A stretch of 64,000 nucleotides of DNA from Leptospira perolatii (GCF_002811875.1 NZ_NPDZ01000009.1:62001-126000), one strand, 5' to 3'; positions 37,606 to 47,553 are shown, counted from the first letter of the stretch. Program-made: numbers and translations. Notes: a model not told the origin generated them from the sequence alone.

Positions 37606-38055
37606 ATGCCAGTACTATCCAAACAGCATAAGACTCCTTCTCTAAAAAAAGAACAGGCTCAAAAAGTCTGGTACGTCGTGGACGCAGAAGGAAAGACATT
37701 AGGTCGTTTAGCATCACAGATTGCTCATAGGCTTCGTGGAAAACACAAAACAACTTTTACTCCACACGTAGATTGCGGAGACAATATCATCGTTATTAAT
37801 GCGGCAAAGATTTCTGTAACCGGTAATAAAGAGACCCAGAAAAACTATTTTCACCACTCTCGTTATCCCGGTGGGATGACTACTACTCCGTTGCAAAGCA
37901 TGAGAGAGAAGCACCCAGAAAGAATCTTGGTCGAAGCGGTCAAAGGCATGCTTCCGAAGAGCAAGCTTGGAACTAAGATGCTCAATCATTTTAGAGTATT
38001 TTCCGGGTCAGAACATGACCTTGCTTCCCAAAAACCGCTAAAACTGGAACTCTAA
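37606..38055 (+). CDS. rplM: 50S ribosomal protein L13
   Basis: A 149-residue large-subunit protein. Typical parts: [19 protein letters not shown] (about residues 22-40), [24 protein letters not shown] (about 43-66) and [14 protein letters not shown] (about 113-126). The ATG at 37606 gives the normal N-terminus, with AGGA about twelve bases upstream. A longer open frame that begins at 37438 reads through the repeat and is not coding. rpsI follows 14 bases downstream, the usual L13-S9 pair. Confidence 0.98.
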   Translation: MPVLSKQHKTPSLKKEQAQKVWYVVDAEGKTLGRLASQIAHRLRGKHKTTFTPHVDCGDNIIVINAAKISVTGNKETQKNYFHHSRYPGGMTTTPLQSMREKHPERILVEAVKGMLPKSKLGTKMLNHFRVFSGSEHDLASQKPLKLEL

Positions 38056-38069
38056 GGGAGAACTAAAGA

Positions 38070-38468
38070 ATGGCAAGTGCCAAAGAAATCTGGGCAGTCG
38101 GTCGTAGAAAAAACGCAATCGCCCGCGTAAAACTAAAAGAAGGTTCTGGCAAGATTCTTGTAAACGACAGGGATATTAAGGACTATTTTCACAATAGCAA
38201 GTCAAACCTAAAGGAAGCCCTGACTCCTCTTGCTTTGTTGAACGTTCAGGATAAATTTGATCTACTCTTTAATGTAAGCGGTGGTGGTATTATCGGTCAA
38301 GTCGGAGCCATCCGTCATGCGATTGCTCGTGTGGTTTGCCGCTATAATCCTGAATTCAGGTCCACCGTGAAGAAAGAAGGATTGCTGACCAGAGATCCTA
38401 GAATGGTGGAACGGAAGAAATACGGTCTACATAAAGCTCGTAGGGGAACTCAGTTCTCTAAACGTTAA
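38070..38468 (+). CDS. rpsI: 30S ribosomal protein S9
   Basis: A 132-residue small-subunit protein. The diagnostic features are [14 protein letters not shown] (about residues 10-23), [17 protein letters not shown] (about 71-87), and the basic C-terminal tail ending [17 protein letters not shown], whose last Arg contacts P-site tRNA. Fourteen bases after rplM with GGGAG before the ATG. A hairpin terminator candidate follows. Confidence 0.98.
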   Translation: MASAKEIWAVGRRKNAIARVKLKEGSGKILVNDRDIKDYFHNSKSNLKEALTPLALLNVQDKFDLLFNVSGGGIIGQVGAIRHAIARVVCRYNPEFRSTVKKEGLLTRDPRMVERKKYGLHKARRGTQFSKR

Positions 38469-38495
38469 TCCATTTCGTCATTCGAAAACCTTTGG

Positions 38496-38540
38496 AATGC
38501 CTGAAGTTCTTGGAAAAGACCTCGGGCATTTCTTATTTGT
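38496..38540 (+). terminator. Candidate terminator after rpsI
   Basis: Arms AATGCCTGA (38496-38504) and TCGGGCATT (38522-38530) pair over nine bases with one G-U and a 17-nt loop. They are followed by TCTTATTTGT, a loose T-rich stretch. It lies 28 bases after the rpsI stop and ends before alaS. Confidence 0.45.
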
Positions 38541-38549
38541 TGAGGCATC

Positions 38550-41312
38550 ATGAAGTCTAAAACTGTTTCTGAAATCAGTCGTATTTTTCTAGATTATTTT
38601 AAAGAAAAGGGTCATACTATCGTACCATCTTCTTCTTTGTTACCTGCAGGAGATCCGACACTCTTATTCACTACTGCCGGAATGGTGCAGTTTAAACCGC
38701 TCTTTACAGGAGCAGTGGATCTTCCTTATACAAGAGCTACTTCCGTACAAAAATGTCTAAGAACGACGGATTTGGAGAATGTCGGAAAAACCGAAAGGCA
38801 TTGCACTTTCTTTGAAATGCTCGGAAATTTCAGCTTTGGAGATTACTTTAAAGAAGAAGCCATCGAATACGCGTTAGACTGTTCTGTAAATTATCTGGGA
38901 TTTCCCAAGGAAAAGATCTGGGTTAGCGTATATGAAAACGACGATGAATCTGAAAAAATTTGGATCGCAAAGGGAATTCCTTTAGAGAGAATCACTCGTC
39001 TCGGCAAGAAAGACAATTTTTGGGGTCCCGCTGGAGATAGCGGAGCCTGCGGACCTTGTTCTGAACTGTATTTGGATCGTGGACCTGAAAAAGGCTTTCC
39101 AGATTGTGGAACCAAGAATACTTGCAGACCCGGTTGCGACTGCGATCGATATTTAGAATTTTGGAATATAGTATTTAATCAATTCAATCAGGATACGGAA
39201 GGCAATCTTCATCCGTTAAAACAAACCGGAATCGATACAGGTTCGGGTTTGGAGAGAATGGCTCTGCTTCTACAAAAAGTAGACTCTGTTTATGATACCG
39301 ATGAACTTAGAAAAATCATCACTCAGGTAGAAGCAGTCTCGGGCAAAAAATATGCGGAAGATACTAAGGTTCCGTTCCGAGTAATCACGGATCATATTCG
39401 CTCGGTATTGTTTGCGATTTCGGATGGGATTTTTCCGGACAGAACCGGCAGAGGCTATGTAATCAGAAGATTGATCAGAAGGGCGGTTCTTTTTGCCAGA
39501 AGACTGAATCTTACCAAGCCATTCCTGTTCGAACTAGTGAAACCTGTGATCGAAATCTATCAGGATCGTTATCCAGATCTAAAAAAACACTCCGCTTCGA
39601 TAGAAAGGACGTTATTTAGCGAAGAAGAATTATTCCTAAAAACTTTGGAGCTCGGGCTGCAAAAAATTGAAGAGCTCGTTGCTAAAACCAAAGCTTTGGG
39701 GAAAAATACTTTCTCCGGAAAAGATAGTTTTCTGCTCTATGGAACCTATGGATTTCCTCCGGAAATGACCGAGGAAATTGTCGCAGAACAAGGGTTAACC
39801 TTTGATCGAATTGGATTCGAGGAAGAGCTCGAAAAAGATCGCCAGTTTTCCAGAGACACATGGAAAGCGAACAAAGGATCTCTTCTAACTGGCATAAAAA
39901 TAGACAGAACCGAATTTTTGGGCTACGAGACTTTGGAAGCCGAGTCCGAAATCGCGAGCGCATTTTTAGAGAACAAGCAGGTCGCCAGTCTTTCCGAAGG
40001 ACAATCGGGGATTTTGGTTTTCAAAGCCTCTCCCTTTTACCCAGAAGGAGGAGGACAAATCGGTGATACTGGATTTATCCGAAAGCAAAATGGAATATTC
40101 AAAGTTCTTGATACTCAAAAAGAGAACGATGTAATCTTACATATCGGGACAGTTCTGTCCGGGAGTTTCTCTTCCGGTGAAAAGGCAAGACTCGAAGTCG
40201 AAAAGGATAGGCGAGAAAAGTTGCGCTTTCATCATTCTGGGACCCACCTTTTGAACGGTGCTCTCAGATCCTTATTGGGACCACATGTGCTCCAAAAAGG
40301 ATCGATCGTTTCTCCCGAATACTTGAGATTCGACTTTTCTCATCCTGCTCCCTTGAGTGGTGAGGAAATTAGAAAAATTGAATCTTGGGTGAACGAGAGT
40401 ATTAGCGAATCGATCCGAGTAGAAACCAAATTGCTTCCGATTGAAGAGGCTAAAAAAACCGGAGCTGTCGCTGCTTTTGATGAAAAGTACGGCGATTCAG
40501 TGAGAGTCCTTCAGATGGGAAACCGCTCCTTAGAATTTTGCGGAGGAACTCACGTTTCCAATACGCAAGAGATCGGGTATTTCTTGATAAAAAAAGAATC
40601 CAGTCCTGGGGCAGGAAATCGAAGAATCGAGGCGGTCGCGGGGCCGGTGGTAATCGAAACGTTCCAAGCTAGGTTTGCTGAACTTACAGAAGCATCTCAA
40701 AATCTGAATTTGAAGATTAGAGAAAGCCTTGGACAGGAAGGTTCCCCTCTGCTAATTCAAACTCATATCCCGGATCCTGACGAGATTCGAAACTTGTTCG
40801 AGCAAAAATCAGCAAAGGCGGTTGCCGAATTAAGGGATTTATCCGAAAAACTTTCTTTAGAATTAGAAGAGACTCAGGCAAAGTATCTGAAGGAGAAAAA
40901 AACTAGAGAAAGTAGAGATTTCGAAAGTAATCCGGAAATTCTAAAATCGGTACTCGATCAGGGAAAATTCATCGGCTCTGTAAAGATCGTGTCAGCGATA
41001 TTCGATTCCAAAGATGCAAAATCCTTGAAAGGACTTTCCGATAACTTAAAGGTGAAAGAAAAAGAGCTGATAGCAGTTCTCGCAAGTAAAAATGTTGAGG
41101 ATGCAAGTATTGTAGTCACCTGTTCGAATTCTTTGGCAGGAAAAAAAGTTCATTGCGGAGAGCTAGTTAAGGCCGCATGCGAAGTGTTAGGTGGAAAGGG
41201 AGGCGGAAAGCCAGACATGGCCCAAGGCGGAGGAAAGGAAAAGGAAAAGATTCAGCAAGCCGTAGAGCTTGCGGTTTCCATGGCGATCAAAGGTTTAAAC
41301 GGAGAAAATTAG
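38550..41312 (+). CDS. alaS: Alanyl-tRNA synthetase
   Basis: A 920-residue class II synthetase that charges tRNA-Ala and edits mischarged Ser and Gly. Order of domains: catalytic core with F-L-D-Y-F-K-E-K-G-H-x-x-V-P-S-S-S-L (about residues 12-29), F-T-T-A-G-M-V-Q-F-K (about 41-50), T-G-I-D-T-G-S-G-L-E-R-M-A (about 228-240); the editing domain with zinc-binding H-H-S-G-T-H-L-L-N (about 560-568) and C-G-G-T-H-V (about 668-673); and the C-terminal C-Ala domain with the Gly-rich G-G-K-G-G-G-K-P-D-M-A-Q-G-G-G segment (about 881-895). Length is normal for bacterial AlaS. Two bases separate it from the YajQ-family gene. Confidence 0.98.
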   Translation: MKSKTVSEISRIFLDYFKEKGHTIVPSSSLLPAGDPTLLFTTAGMVQFKPLFTGAVDLPYTRATSVQKCLRTTDLENVGKTERHCTFFEMLGNFSFGDYFKEEAIEYALDCSVNYLGFPKEKIWVSVYENDDESEKIWIAKGIPLERITRLGKKDNFWGPAGDSGACGPCSELYLDRGPEKGFPDCGTKNTCRPGCDCDRYLEFWNIVFNQFNQDTEGNLHPLKQTGIDTGSGLERMALLLQKVDSVYDTDELRKIITQVEAVSGKKYAEDTKVPFRVITDHIRSVLFAISDGIFPDRTGRGYVIRRLIRRAVLFARRLNLTKPFLFELVKPVIEIYQDRYPDLKKHSASIERTLFSEEELFLKTLELGLQKIEELVAKTKALGKNTFSGKDSFLLYGTYGFPPEMTEEIVAEQGLTFDRIGFEEELEKDRQFSRDTWKANKGSLLTGIKIDRTEFLGYETLEAESEIASAFLENKQVASLSEGQSGILVFKASPFYPEGGGQIGDTGFIRKQNGIFKVLDTQKENDVILHIGTVLSGSFSSGEKARLEVEKDRREKLRFHHSGTHLLNGALRSLLGPHVLQKGSIVSPEYLRFDFSHPAPLSGEEIRKIESWVNESISESIRVETKLLPIEEAKKTGAVAAFDEKYGDSVRVLQMGNRSLEFCGGTHVSNTQEIGYFLIKKESSPGAGNRRIEAVAGPVVIETFQARFAELTEASQNLNLKIRESLGQEGSPLLIQTHIPDPDEIRNLFEQKSAKAVAELRDLSEKLSLELEETQAKYLKEKKTRESRDFESNPEILKSVLDQGKFIGSVKIVSAIFDSKDAKSLKGLSDNLKVKEKELIAVLASKNVEDASIVVTCSNSLAGKKVHCGELVKAACEVLGGKGGGKPDMAQGGGKEKEKIQQAVELAVSMAIKGLNGEN

Positions 41313-41313
41313 G

Positions 41314-41805
41314 ATGAGTGATCCATCATTTGACGTAGTTTCTGAGGTTGATAAACCTGAACTGCAAAACGCAGTCAGCCAGGCTATTGCCGAAATCAAG
41401 AATCGATTTGATTTTAAGGGCTCCAAATCCGAGATTCAATTGGAAACGGAGAATCTGATTTTGACTTCGGACAATGAGGCAAAATTAGAAAGCGTCATTG
41501 ACGTATTGATCAACAAGATGGCGAAAAGAGGGATTGGATTGAAATCCTTCGATTTTAAGTCCAAGGTGGAACCTGCTTCTGGTGGGACGGTCCGCATGAA
41601 GGTGAAAATTCGAAACGGACTCGAAAAGGAACAAACAAAGGAGATCACTCGAATCGTAAAGGACTCAAAGTTAAAAGTCATTGCTACGATTATGGGGACT
41701 AGTGTTCGGATTCAAGGAAAGAAAAAAGATGATCTCCAAGAGATCATGAAGCAATTGAAATCTGCAGATCTACCCTTCGATGTACAATTTCAGAATTTCA
41801 AGTAA
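41314..41805 (+). CDS. YajQ/UPF0234 family nucleotide-binding protein
   Basis: A 163-residue member of the YajQ family. The N-terminus P-S-F-D-V-V-S-E-V-D-K-P-E-L-Q-N-A-V (about residues 3-20) and R-F-D-F-K-G-S-K-S (about 31-39) are near-diagnostic, as is the C-terminal V-R-I-Q-G-K-K-K-D-D-L-Q-E-I-M-K-Q-L-K. Some members bind cyclic di-GMP and act as regulator partners (established for the Xanthomonas XC_3703 type). Whether this one does is not visible from sequence. It follows alaS by one base, so is likely co-transcribed. Confidence 0.95.
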   Translation: MSDPSFDVVSEVDKPELQNAVSQAIAEIKNRFDFKGSKSEIQLETENLILTSDNEAKLESVIDVLINKMAKRGIGLKSFDFKSKVEPASGGTVRMKVKIRNGLEKEQTKEITRIVKDSKLKVIATIMGTSVRIQGKKKDDLQEIMKQLKSADLPFDVQFQNFK

Positions 41806-41922
41806 GCAAAAGCTGAACCATTCATTTCACTTAAAATAGGTATTCCGTAAACCCAGATTGACTGAGAAATTGTCAGCCTGAAAATGAAAGAACTTAAAGA
41901 ATCAAACACTGTCTAATTACCG

Positions 41923-42309
41923 ATGAAAAAACGAATTGCTATCTTCTTATTTTTTGCCTTCGCAACTCAGGTAAGTTCGGAGAGTCCGATCCATTTTAAA
42001 TTAGAAAAAGGAATTGGAGATACTTACTTTTTGAAATTGGAACACGCCAAGAATTTTGGAGTTCAAAAAGACGCTCCGCATAAAATTTTACTGAATCCGA
42101 GCGCAGGCTTATCGATAGAATCCGCAGACCTGAAACTCAAAGGAAAAGCTTCTATAAAGAAAAAGGAATACTTCGAATCAGTTTCTCCCATGCCGATTAC
42201 TTTGAAGGGCACCGGGCAACTCACAATAGACGCAAAGATTTTTTATTGCGATTACGATCGGAATATTTGCATTCCTGGAAAAATCCAACAAACAGAGAAT
42301 ATTCGATAG
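41923..42309 (+). CDS. Exported protein with two cysteines, function unknown
   Basis: A 128-residue protein with a probable type I signal peptide (MKKRIAIFLFFAFATQVSS). The mature part is strand-rich and ends in F-Y-C-D-Y-D-R-N-I-C-I-P-G-K, two cysteines six residues apart followed by Pro. That resembles the end of the DsbD N-terminal or related thiol-transfer domains, but the match is weak. Its stop codon lies inside a hairpin shared with the convergent lipoprotein gene. Preceded by about 117 bases with no gene. Confidence 0.55.
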   Translation: MKKRIAIFLFFAFATQVSSESPIHFKLEKGIGDTYFLKLEHAKNFGVQKDAPHKILLNPSAGLSIESADLKLKGKASIKKKEYFESVSPMPITLKGTGQLTIDAKIFYCDYDRNICIPGKIQQTENIR

Positions 42310-42326
42310 GGGAAGTTTTCCCTATC
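42305..42326. terminator. Hairpin between convergent genes (candidate bidirectional terminator)
   Basis: Arms GATAGGG (42305-42311) and CCCTATC (42320-42326) pair perfectly with an 8-nt loop, which can shrink by further A-T/G-U pairs. It overlaps the stop codons of the two convergent genes. No long T tract, so the call is tentative. Confidence 0.45.
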
Positions 42327-42738
42327 TCTTGATCTGAGTCTTAAGATCCGTTTCTACTACATGGAACAAGTAGTAGGTCTTTCCGTGGATCGGCTTGGAT
42401 GTTTTTACGATCTTGCCTTTATTCTCCACAATTTCCTTTAAATGTTTTCGATCATTCGGCTTGAAAAGATCTCCACGTTCTGCGATGAACAAATTCAAAG
42501 CTCTTTTTCTGGCTAATTCAAGTGCATCGCCTTCATTACTTTCCAAGGACGAAACCACCACCTGGTAGGTCGACGAATCCAAAAATCCTTCTGTCGCTTT
42601 CACAAATTGATCTTCTGCGGTGTGATCTGATTCTTGTACTACGGATTTTTGCTCTTGGACCTCTACCCTATTTCCGCCGCTACTGCAGTAGAAAAAGGCT
42701 GAAATCAGCGCAAGGATGGATAACGTTCTTAAAAACAT
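42322..42738 (-). CDS. Small lipoprotein, LPP20-like
   Basis: A 138-residue protein with a short signal and lipobox (FFYC, Cys18), then a polar linker. The C-terminal part (E-L-A-R-K-R-A-L-N-L-F-I-A-E-R-G-D-L-F, about residues 73-91; then I-V-K-T-S-K-P-I-H-G-K-T-Y-Y-L-F-H-V-V-E) resembles LPP20/FlgT-type domains, in which an 'A-x-x-x-A-x-x-N' helix packs on a small sheet. Likely outer-envelope lipoprotein of unknown role. It lies 21 bases downstream of the next lipoprotein gene on the same strand, so the two probably form an operon. Confidence 0.65.
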   Translation of the reverse strand: MFLRTLSILALISAFFYCSSGGNRVEVQEQKSVVQESDHTAEDQFVKATEGFLDSSTYQVVVSSLESNEGDALELARKRALNLFIAERGDLFKPNDRKHLKEIVENKGKIVKTSKPIHGKTYYLFHVVETDLKTQIKR

Positions 42739-42759
42739 AACAGTTCCTTCGGGCCAAGT

Positions 42760-43425
42760 TTATGGAGCTTCTAGATCCCTTAAGTCGGTATCGGTGATTC
42801 GTTTGAACAGATCTGTCTGGACAATCCGATAGACGAATCGGCAACGGTTTGGGTCAGTATAATCTTCCCTATACAATGATAGACCATCTAAAAACCAAGA
42901 AAACGTCGCCCTATATGCTAAAAATTCGGAACTGGCTTGGTTAACCTTTAATTGTACTTTGGAATCTTTGTTTTTTTCCGATGCATCAGTACTTGCATTC
43001 GAGTCTTTTGGATCCGTCGCAGTTTGAGTTTGGGGGCTGGGTTGGGTCATTCCTCCCATTTGAGTAACAACTCCAGCTCTAGCAATCTGCGGTGGTTTCG
43101 GAGGTGGTTCGTAAGGTGGAACCTTGGATCCGATTCCCACTCCTATTTTGGATTTTCTTTCTTCTTGGATCTGCGCAAGCAATAGTGGGATAGAAATCTG
43201 ATCCTTCATTCGTAGAGAAAGAGTCTTGCACTCCTTTCTTAATTCTAAAATTGGTTTTTCTTCCTTTGGGATCGGAACATTGACCACAACTTGAAAAAAA
43301 TCCCTAGAGATAAAGCCGCTGTCGGAAGTATTTTCCCAAGCTTTTCTTCGATATCCTGGATCAGCAGGTACGCAAGAGATCAGATAGAAAACGAGCATTA
43401 GGTAGACCCGTTCGATACGGAACAT
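42760..43425 (-). CDS. Putative lipoprotein, function unknown
   Basis: A 221-residue protein with signal MFRIERVYLMLVFYLISC (lipobox LISC, Cys18). The middle (residues about 100-150) is Pro, Gln, Thr and Ser rich and includes Y-E-P-P-P-K-P-P-Q, a likely disordered linker. The C-terminal about 60 residues have alternating hydrophobics. I do not recognise a domain. It heads the two-gene lipoprotein operon and is divergent from the M16 peptidase gene, with 87 bases between the starts. Confidence 0.65.
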   Translation of the reverse strand: MFRIERVYLMLVFYLISCVPADPGYRRKAWENTSDSGFISRDFFQVVVNVPIPKEEKPILELRKECKTLSLRMKDQISIPLLLAQIQEERKSKIGVGIGSKVPPYEPPPKPPQIARAGVVTQMGGMTQPSPQTQTATDPKDSNASTDASEKNKDSKVQLKVNQASSEFLAYRATFSWFLDGLSLYREDYTDPNRCRFVYRIVQTDLFKRITDTDLRDLEAP

Positions 43426-43436
43426 TCATCCATGTT

Positions 43437-43450
43437 GAAAGCATGCTTTC
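43437..43450. promoter_or_regulatory. 14-bp perfect palindrome in a divergent promoter region
   Basis: GAAAGCATGCTTTC is centred between the starts of the lipoprotein operon (minus strand, 43425) and the M16 peptidase gene (plus strand, 43513). A smaller hairpin CCTCG/CGAGG is at 43483-43497, just upstream of the peptidase start. A regulator site is possible, but nothing identifies the regulator. Confidence 0.3.
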
Positions 43451-43512
43451 CAAAAATCAGCCGGATTTTTTCCAGGTGACACCCTCGCATTTCGAGGAAA
43501 TCTTGCAGGTAT

Positions 43513-45093
43513 ATGTCCAAACAGCCGCTTCCTTTGCAGAAAAGAGTATTTCGGATCCTTCTATTGATCCTTTTCTTGGGAAACCCGTTCATAAGCTTAG
43601 TCGCTGAAGAAGAAACTTTCGAAAAAATTCGAATCAATTTAGAATCTAGAATCCGAAAAATCGTTCTTAAGAACGGAATCCGGCTACTAATGATGAAGAG
43701 AGAAGGATCTCCTACTGTAGCGATTTATACTAAGTTTTTAGTCGGCTCTGTGGACGAGACTCCTGAGATTGCAGGAACTGCCCACTTGTTAGAACACATG
43801 TTGTTTAAAGGGACCAAGAATATCGGAACCAATGACTACCAAAACGAAAGAATTTATTTGGATCAAATTCGAGTCTGGGGAAAGCGTCTCGACGAGTATC
43901 GCTTAAAGGAAAGAGAATATATCTCTAAAGGCGAAAGTATTCCTGAGTCGTTTCTCAAAGAAAAATCGAAATTGGAAGGGCGGCTCAAGAGCTTAATCGA
44001 ATACCATCGAAAGTTTATCGTTTCCAATGAGGATTCTTATATCTATGATAAGAACGGTGGTACTGGATTCAACGCGTACACTACGAACGATGTGACGAAC
44101 TATCAGATTTTATTGCCAGCGAACAGGATCGAAATTTGGGCCAAGTTAGAATCGGACCGACTTAAGAATCCGATTCTGCGAGAATATTATACCGAGAGAG
44201 ACGTTGTATTGGAAGAAAGAAGGATGAGGGTGGAGAATCGCGGGATCGGAATTCTAAGAGAAAGTTTTCTAGGAGCCGCATATTCTGGACATCCATATCG
44301 AATGCCGGTGATCGGTTACGAAGCAAATCTGCCTTATCTCGATATAGACGAGACCGAGGCCTTCTTTCGCAAAAACTATCGGCCGAGCAATATGACTGTA
44401 GCAATCGTCGGAGATCTAGACTTTAACTCTACTGAATCGATTGTTCGCAAATATTTTGAAGATATTCCAGATGGAAAAACTTCCCCTTCGATCAGAGTGC
44501 AGGAAGGATTTAATTCTGGATTAAAAAGAACCACGGTTCGCCACGCTTCTGGGCCTATGAAGGCAATGGGTTGGCTCAAGCCTTCCTTTCCACACCCGGA
44601 CAATGCAGTTTTTGACGTAATCGATGCAGTGCTTTCTCAAGGAGAAACGAGCAGGTTATACAAGAGGTTGGTGTTAAAGGAGAAAATGGCTCAGAACGTT
44701 TCGTGTTGGAACGGGGACCCGGGGGATCGGTATACGAATCTGTTCTCCATCTATATTACGAATACTAGAAATGCAAATCCGGATGTGATCGAGAAGGTGG
44801 TTCTCGAAGAGATAGAGGCTCTGAAAAACGAACCTGTTACTAAAGAAGAGTTGGCTCGTATTAAGAACCAGTTGATCGCGGACTATATCCGCGGACTGGA
44901 CAGTAATTCCAAGCTTGCCGATGTATTAACATATTATGAATTAATTGCAAAGGATTGGAAAGCTCTGTTTGAAGGCTATTCTCAGTTGAATGGAGTTACT
45001 CCAGAGGATATCAAACAGGTGGCCAAAAAATACTTCGTCGCAAATAACATGACTGTAACGGATCTGATTAGCTCAGAAGGGAATTCCAAGTGA
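43513..45093 (+). CDS. M16-family zinc metallopeptidase (catalytic partner)
   Basis: A 526-residue peptidase with an N-terminal hydrophobic segment (about residues 14-30), so it is probably exported. The inverted zinc motif HxxEH is seen as H-L-L-E-H at residues 91-95. Further M16 landmarks follow, such as [11 protein letters not shown] (about 181-191). Between them a charged, helix-like insertion of about 70 residues (about 110-170) is larger than in typical members. The stop overlaps the GTG start of a second M16-fold gene, giving the two-subunit arrangement seen in many bacteria (established knowledge). Substrate unknown. Confidence 0.92.
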   Translation: MSKQPLPLQKRVFRILLLILFLGNPFISLVAEEETFEKIRINLESRIRKIVLKNGIRLLMMKREGSPTVAIYTKFLVGSVDETPEIAGTAHLLEHMLFKGTKNIGTNDYQNERIYLDQIRVWGKRLDEYRLKEREYISKGESIPESFLKEKSKLEGRLKSLIEYHRKFIVSNEDSYIYDKNGGTGFNAYTTNDVTNYQILLPANRIEIWAKLESDRLKNPILREYYTERDVVLEERRMRVENRGIGILRESFLGAAYSGHPYRMPVIGYEANLPYLDIDETEAFFRKNYRPSNMTVAIVGDLDFNSTESIVRKYFEDIPDGKTSPSIRVQEGFNSGLKRTTVRHASGPMKAMGWLKPSFPHPDNAVFDVIDAVLSQGETSRLYKRLVLKEKMAQNVSCWNGDPGDRYTNLFSIYITNTRNANPDVIEKVVLEEIEALKNEPVTKEELARIKNQLIADYIRGLDSNSKLADVLTYYELIAKDWKALFEGYSQLNGVTPEDIKQVAKKYFVANNMTVTDLISSEGNSK

Positions 45094-46520
45094 AGAAAGC
45101 GACTAACAAGACCTATCTTTTTATTCTATTATTTGTTTCTTACGGCATTCTTTCGGCTCCGGGAGACTTCGTAAAAGATATCAAGCTTCCTGAACTGGAA
45201 TTTCATTTTCCGGAAGTGAAGGAAAGCTTTGCGGATCCGAACACGAGAGTTCTATTTCTACCGAACTCGGAATTTCCTGTACGGACGATAGAGATTCATT
45301 TCTATTCTGGATCGGAATATTATCCAAATATACCACCGGAACTGCCGGAAATCTTTGCAGAGTCCTGGAAAAAAGGTGGCACAAGGTCTCTTCCGGGCGA
45401 GAAGTTTGCGGAAGTCTGGGAATCCTACGGATCAAAACTAAGCGTAGATTCCGATTTTGATTCGATCGTGGTCACTTTTTCTTGGCTCTCTAAGTATGAT
45501 AAAGAGTCCAGAAAATTGATATCTGACTTTTTAAAGGAGCCAGAATTAGGACAAGAGGCTTTCGAATTTTCTAAGTTACAACTTTCGGAACAGATTAAGA
45601 GGAGAAATGAAAACATTTCTTCCTTGGCCTACAGAAAAGCGAGGGAAGTAGCGTACAAAGGAAAAGTAAGGGGCAACTCTCTTTCAATTCGGAGGTTGGA
45701 TGCGCTTTCTCCTGAATCTCTTTCTTCTTTCTATAAGGATAATGTCCGCAAATCAAGCAGAGCAGTATTGATCACCGGAGAATGGAACGAGTCGGAACTT
45801 TCTGAGTTTGTTGGTGAGATATTACCAAAAATAGACGGAAAGCCAGCTTCGGAGTTTCAGGATTCTTCCCAGGAGGCTCTAGAAAAGTCCTTAAAATCTT
45901 TAGAATATAAGAATTTAATTATAGATAAAGACAATACTCAAAATGTGGTTCTGTTTTTGGGAATTGGCCCGTCTCACAATCACCCCGATTTTTTTGCGAT
46001 TCAGCTTCTGAATTATATTATTGGTGGTGGAGGTTTTAATTCCTATTTCATGTCTAAAATTCGCTCGGACAAGGGCCTGGCCTATTCATCTTCGAGCTAT
46101 CCGATGTTTGAGAGTGATCATTCGGTTTTGTACTTCGCCACGCAAACAAAAGCTGCGTCTACAATGGAAGTTTATGATTTGATGGGAGAGATTCTGAGTG
46201 ACGAAACCTTTTCTAATATATCCGAAGAAGAATTAAGGGATGCGAAGGAAGCGATTTTGAATAAGTTTATATTCTTATTTACTGATTCGATGGAGATACT
46301 GAAAAACGAGCTTAGATTCAGAGAACATGATATGCCTAAAGACTACCTTCGGACTTACCGCGATAAAATTCTCTCGGTGAGTTTGAACGATCTAAGGCGG
46401 ATTGGGAAAGTCTATTTCCGCAGGGATCGCTTGTTCGCATTAATCGCCGGACCGCAATCTTCGAGCCGTAAGAATTTACCTACCGTAAAGAAGATCGGGC
46501 CGGAGGATAGCGTTCCTTAA
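45090..46520 (+). CDS. M16-family peptidase-like protein without zinc ligands
   Basis: A 476-residue partner of the preceding gene with a signal-like N-terminus (about residues 8-22). It keeps the M16 fold pattern, including [29 protein letters not shown] (about 293-321) and the [13 protein letters not shown] (about 328-340) block. However, the HxxEH position reads L-P-E-I-F-A-E-S-W, so it has no zinc site. It is therefore the non-catalytic half of a heterodimer. The GTG start overlaps the upstream stop by four bases. Confidence 0.88.
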   Translation: MKKATNKTYLFILLFVSYGILSAPGDFVKDIKLPELEFHFPEVKESFADPNTRVLFLPNSEFPVRTIEIHFYSGSEYYPNIPPELPEIFAESWKKGGTRSLPGEKFAEVWESYGSKLSVDSDFDSIVVTFSWLSKYDKESRKLISDFLKEPELGQEAFEFSKLQLSEQIKRRNENISSLAYRKAREVAYKGKVRGNSLSIRRLDALSPESLSSFYKDNVRKSSRAVLITGEWNESELSEFVGEILPKIDGKPASEFQDSSQEALEKSLKSLEYKNLIIDKDNTQNVVLFLGIGPSHNHPDFFAIQLLNYIIGGGGFNSYFMSKIRSDKGLAYSSSSYPMFESDHSVLYFATQTKAASTMEVYDLMGEILSDETFSNISEEELRDAKEAILNKFIFLFTDSMEILKNELRFREHDMPKDYLRTYRDKILSVSLNDLRRIGKVYFRRDRLFALIAGPQSSSRKNLPTVKKIGPEDSVP

Positions 46521-46521
46521 A

Positions 46522-47355
46522 ATGTACACGAAATTCGAATATAAGCAATATGCGTTCGAAGGAATTTCAGAGGGAGGAATTCGAACCTCTATAACAATGC
46601 CGAGCTTGAATTTGATGTTCGATATCGGGCATCAGAATCCTAGTAAAATTCACATTGATCGATTATTGCTCACACATTCGCATTTAGATCATTCTGCAGG
46701 AGTTCCTTACTACGTATCTCAACGTTCTTTAAAAAAACTGAAACCTCCTAAAATTTACGTCCCTATAGAATTAGAAAAGCCACTGGATGAAATTCTGCAA
46801 CTCTATTCAAAAATTGAGGACTTCCCTTATCATTACGAATTAAAAGGAGTGGCAGAGGGAGAAGAGATAGAGTTAGATAATCATCACGTTTTCAAAGCCA
46901 TGCGAACTTTTCATAGAGTGCCTTCACAAGGTTATACGATCTATGAAAAGCGCAAAAAGCTAAAACCCGAATTTCAGGGACTTTCGACAGAAGAATTGGC
47001 GATCAAGAAAAAAGAGTCGATAGCAATCGACGAACTGGTGACAAGACCTGTCGTGAGTTTCTCGGGAGATACGAAGATCGAATATGTTCTGACGCATAAG
47101 GACGTAGCGGAATCAGATGTTCTGTTTCTGGAATGCACTTACATTGATGAGGAAAGAAATGTTGAGAAGGCAAGAGAATGGGGCCATATTCATCTGAACG
47201 AAATCATTCATAATCTTTCTGCATTCAAAAACAAAAAGATCGTATTGATACATTTCTCCAAACGGTATCCTTTGTCGTACATCAGAAGCGAACTCGCGAA
47301 GCGGATCCCTCCTTCGGAAAAAGAAAGATTTCATCTATTTCTGCCTACGGTTTGA
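46522..47355 (+). CDS. RNase Z-like metallo-beta-lactamase-fold hydrolase
   Basis: A 277-residue metallo-hydrolase. The zinc motif T-H-S-H-L-D-H is at residues 51-57. Other ligands are probably His in [12 protein letters not shown] (about 132-143), Asp in F-S-G-D-T-K (about 176-181) and His in E-W-G-H-I-H-L-N (about 220-227). The last motif and F-S-G-D-T fit the tRNase Z/ElaC group. It lacks an obvious long exosite arm, so tRNA 3' processing is plausible but not certain. One base after the M16 pair on the same strand. Confidence 0.8.
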   Translation: MYTKFEYKQYAFEGISEGGIRTSITMPSLNLMFDIGHQNPSKIHIDRLLLTHSHLDHSAGVPYYVSQRSLKKLKPPKIYVPIELEKPLDEILQLYSKIEDFPYHYELKGVAEGEEIELDNHHVFKAMRTFHRVPSQGYTIYEKRKKLKPEFQGLSTEELAIKKKESIAIDELVTRPVVSFSGDTKIEYVLTHKDVAESDVLFLECTYIDEERNVEKAREWGHIHLNEIIHNLSAFKNKKIVLIHFSKRYPLSYIRSELAKRIPPSEKERFHLFLPTV

Positions 47356-47357
47356 AA

Positions 47358-47482
47358 TTGTAGGAGCTCCTACAAGGACGGGCATGCAAAAAGCAGCTTG
47401 AAGAAGCAGCCCGTTTGTGATACGTGGGCTTTTGCCGGGGCGCGCGTTCCCACCACCATCCCCCCACCCACGAGGGTGGGGC
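47358..47482 (+). repeat. Composite intergenic repeat, copy 4 (most regular hairpin)
   Basis: The 18-bp palindrome TTGTAGGAGCTCCTACAA (47358-47375) is followed after 73 nt by the C-rich core (47449-47469) and GGGTGGGG (47474-47481). CCCCACCC (47462-47469) and GGGTGGGG pair perfectly over 8 bp with the loop ACGA. The spacer carries AGCCC/GGGCT (47408-47412 and 47426-47430) followed by T4. It lies between the RNase Z-like gene and rsmH. Confidence 0.9.
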
Positions 47483-47553
47483 CCTCTGAAATCCACCACC
47501 TCAAATAAAACCAAGTTGCCTGGTGCGCAGGGTAGACAAAATCTGGAAGAGTA

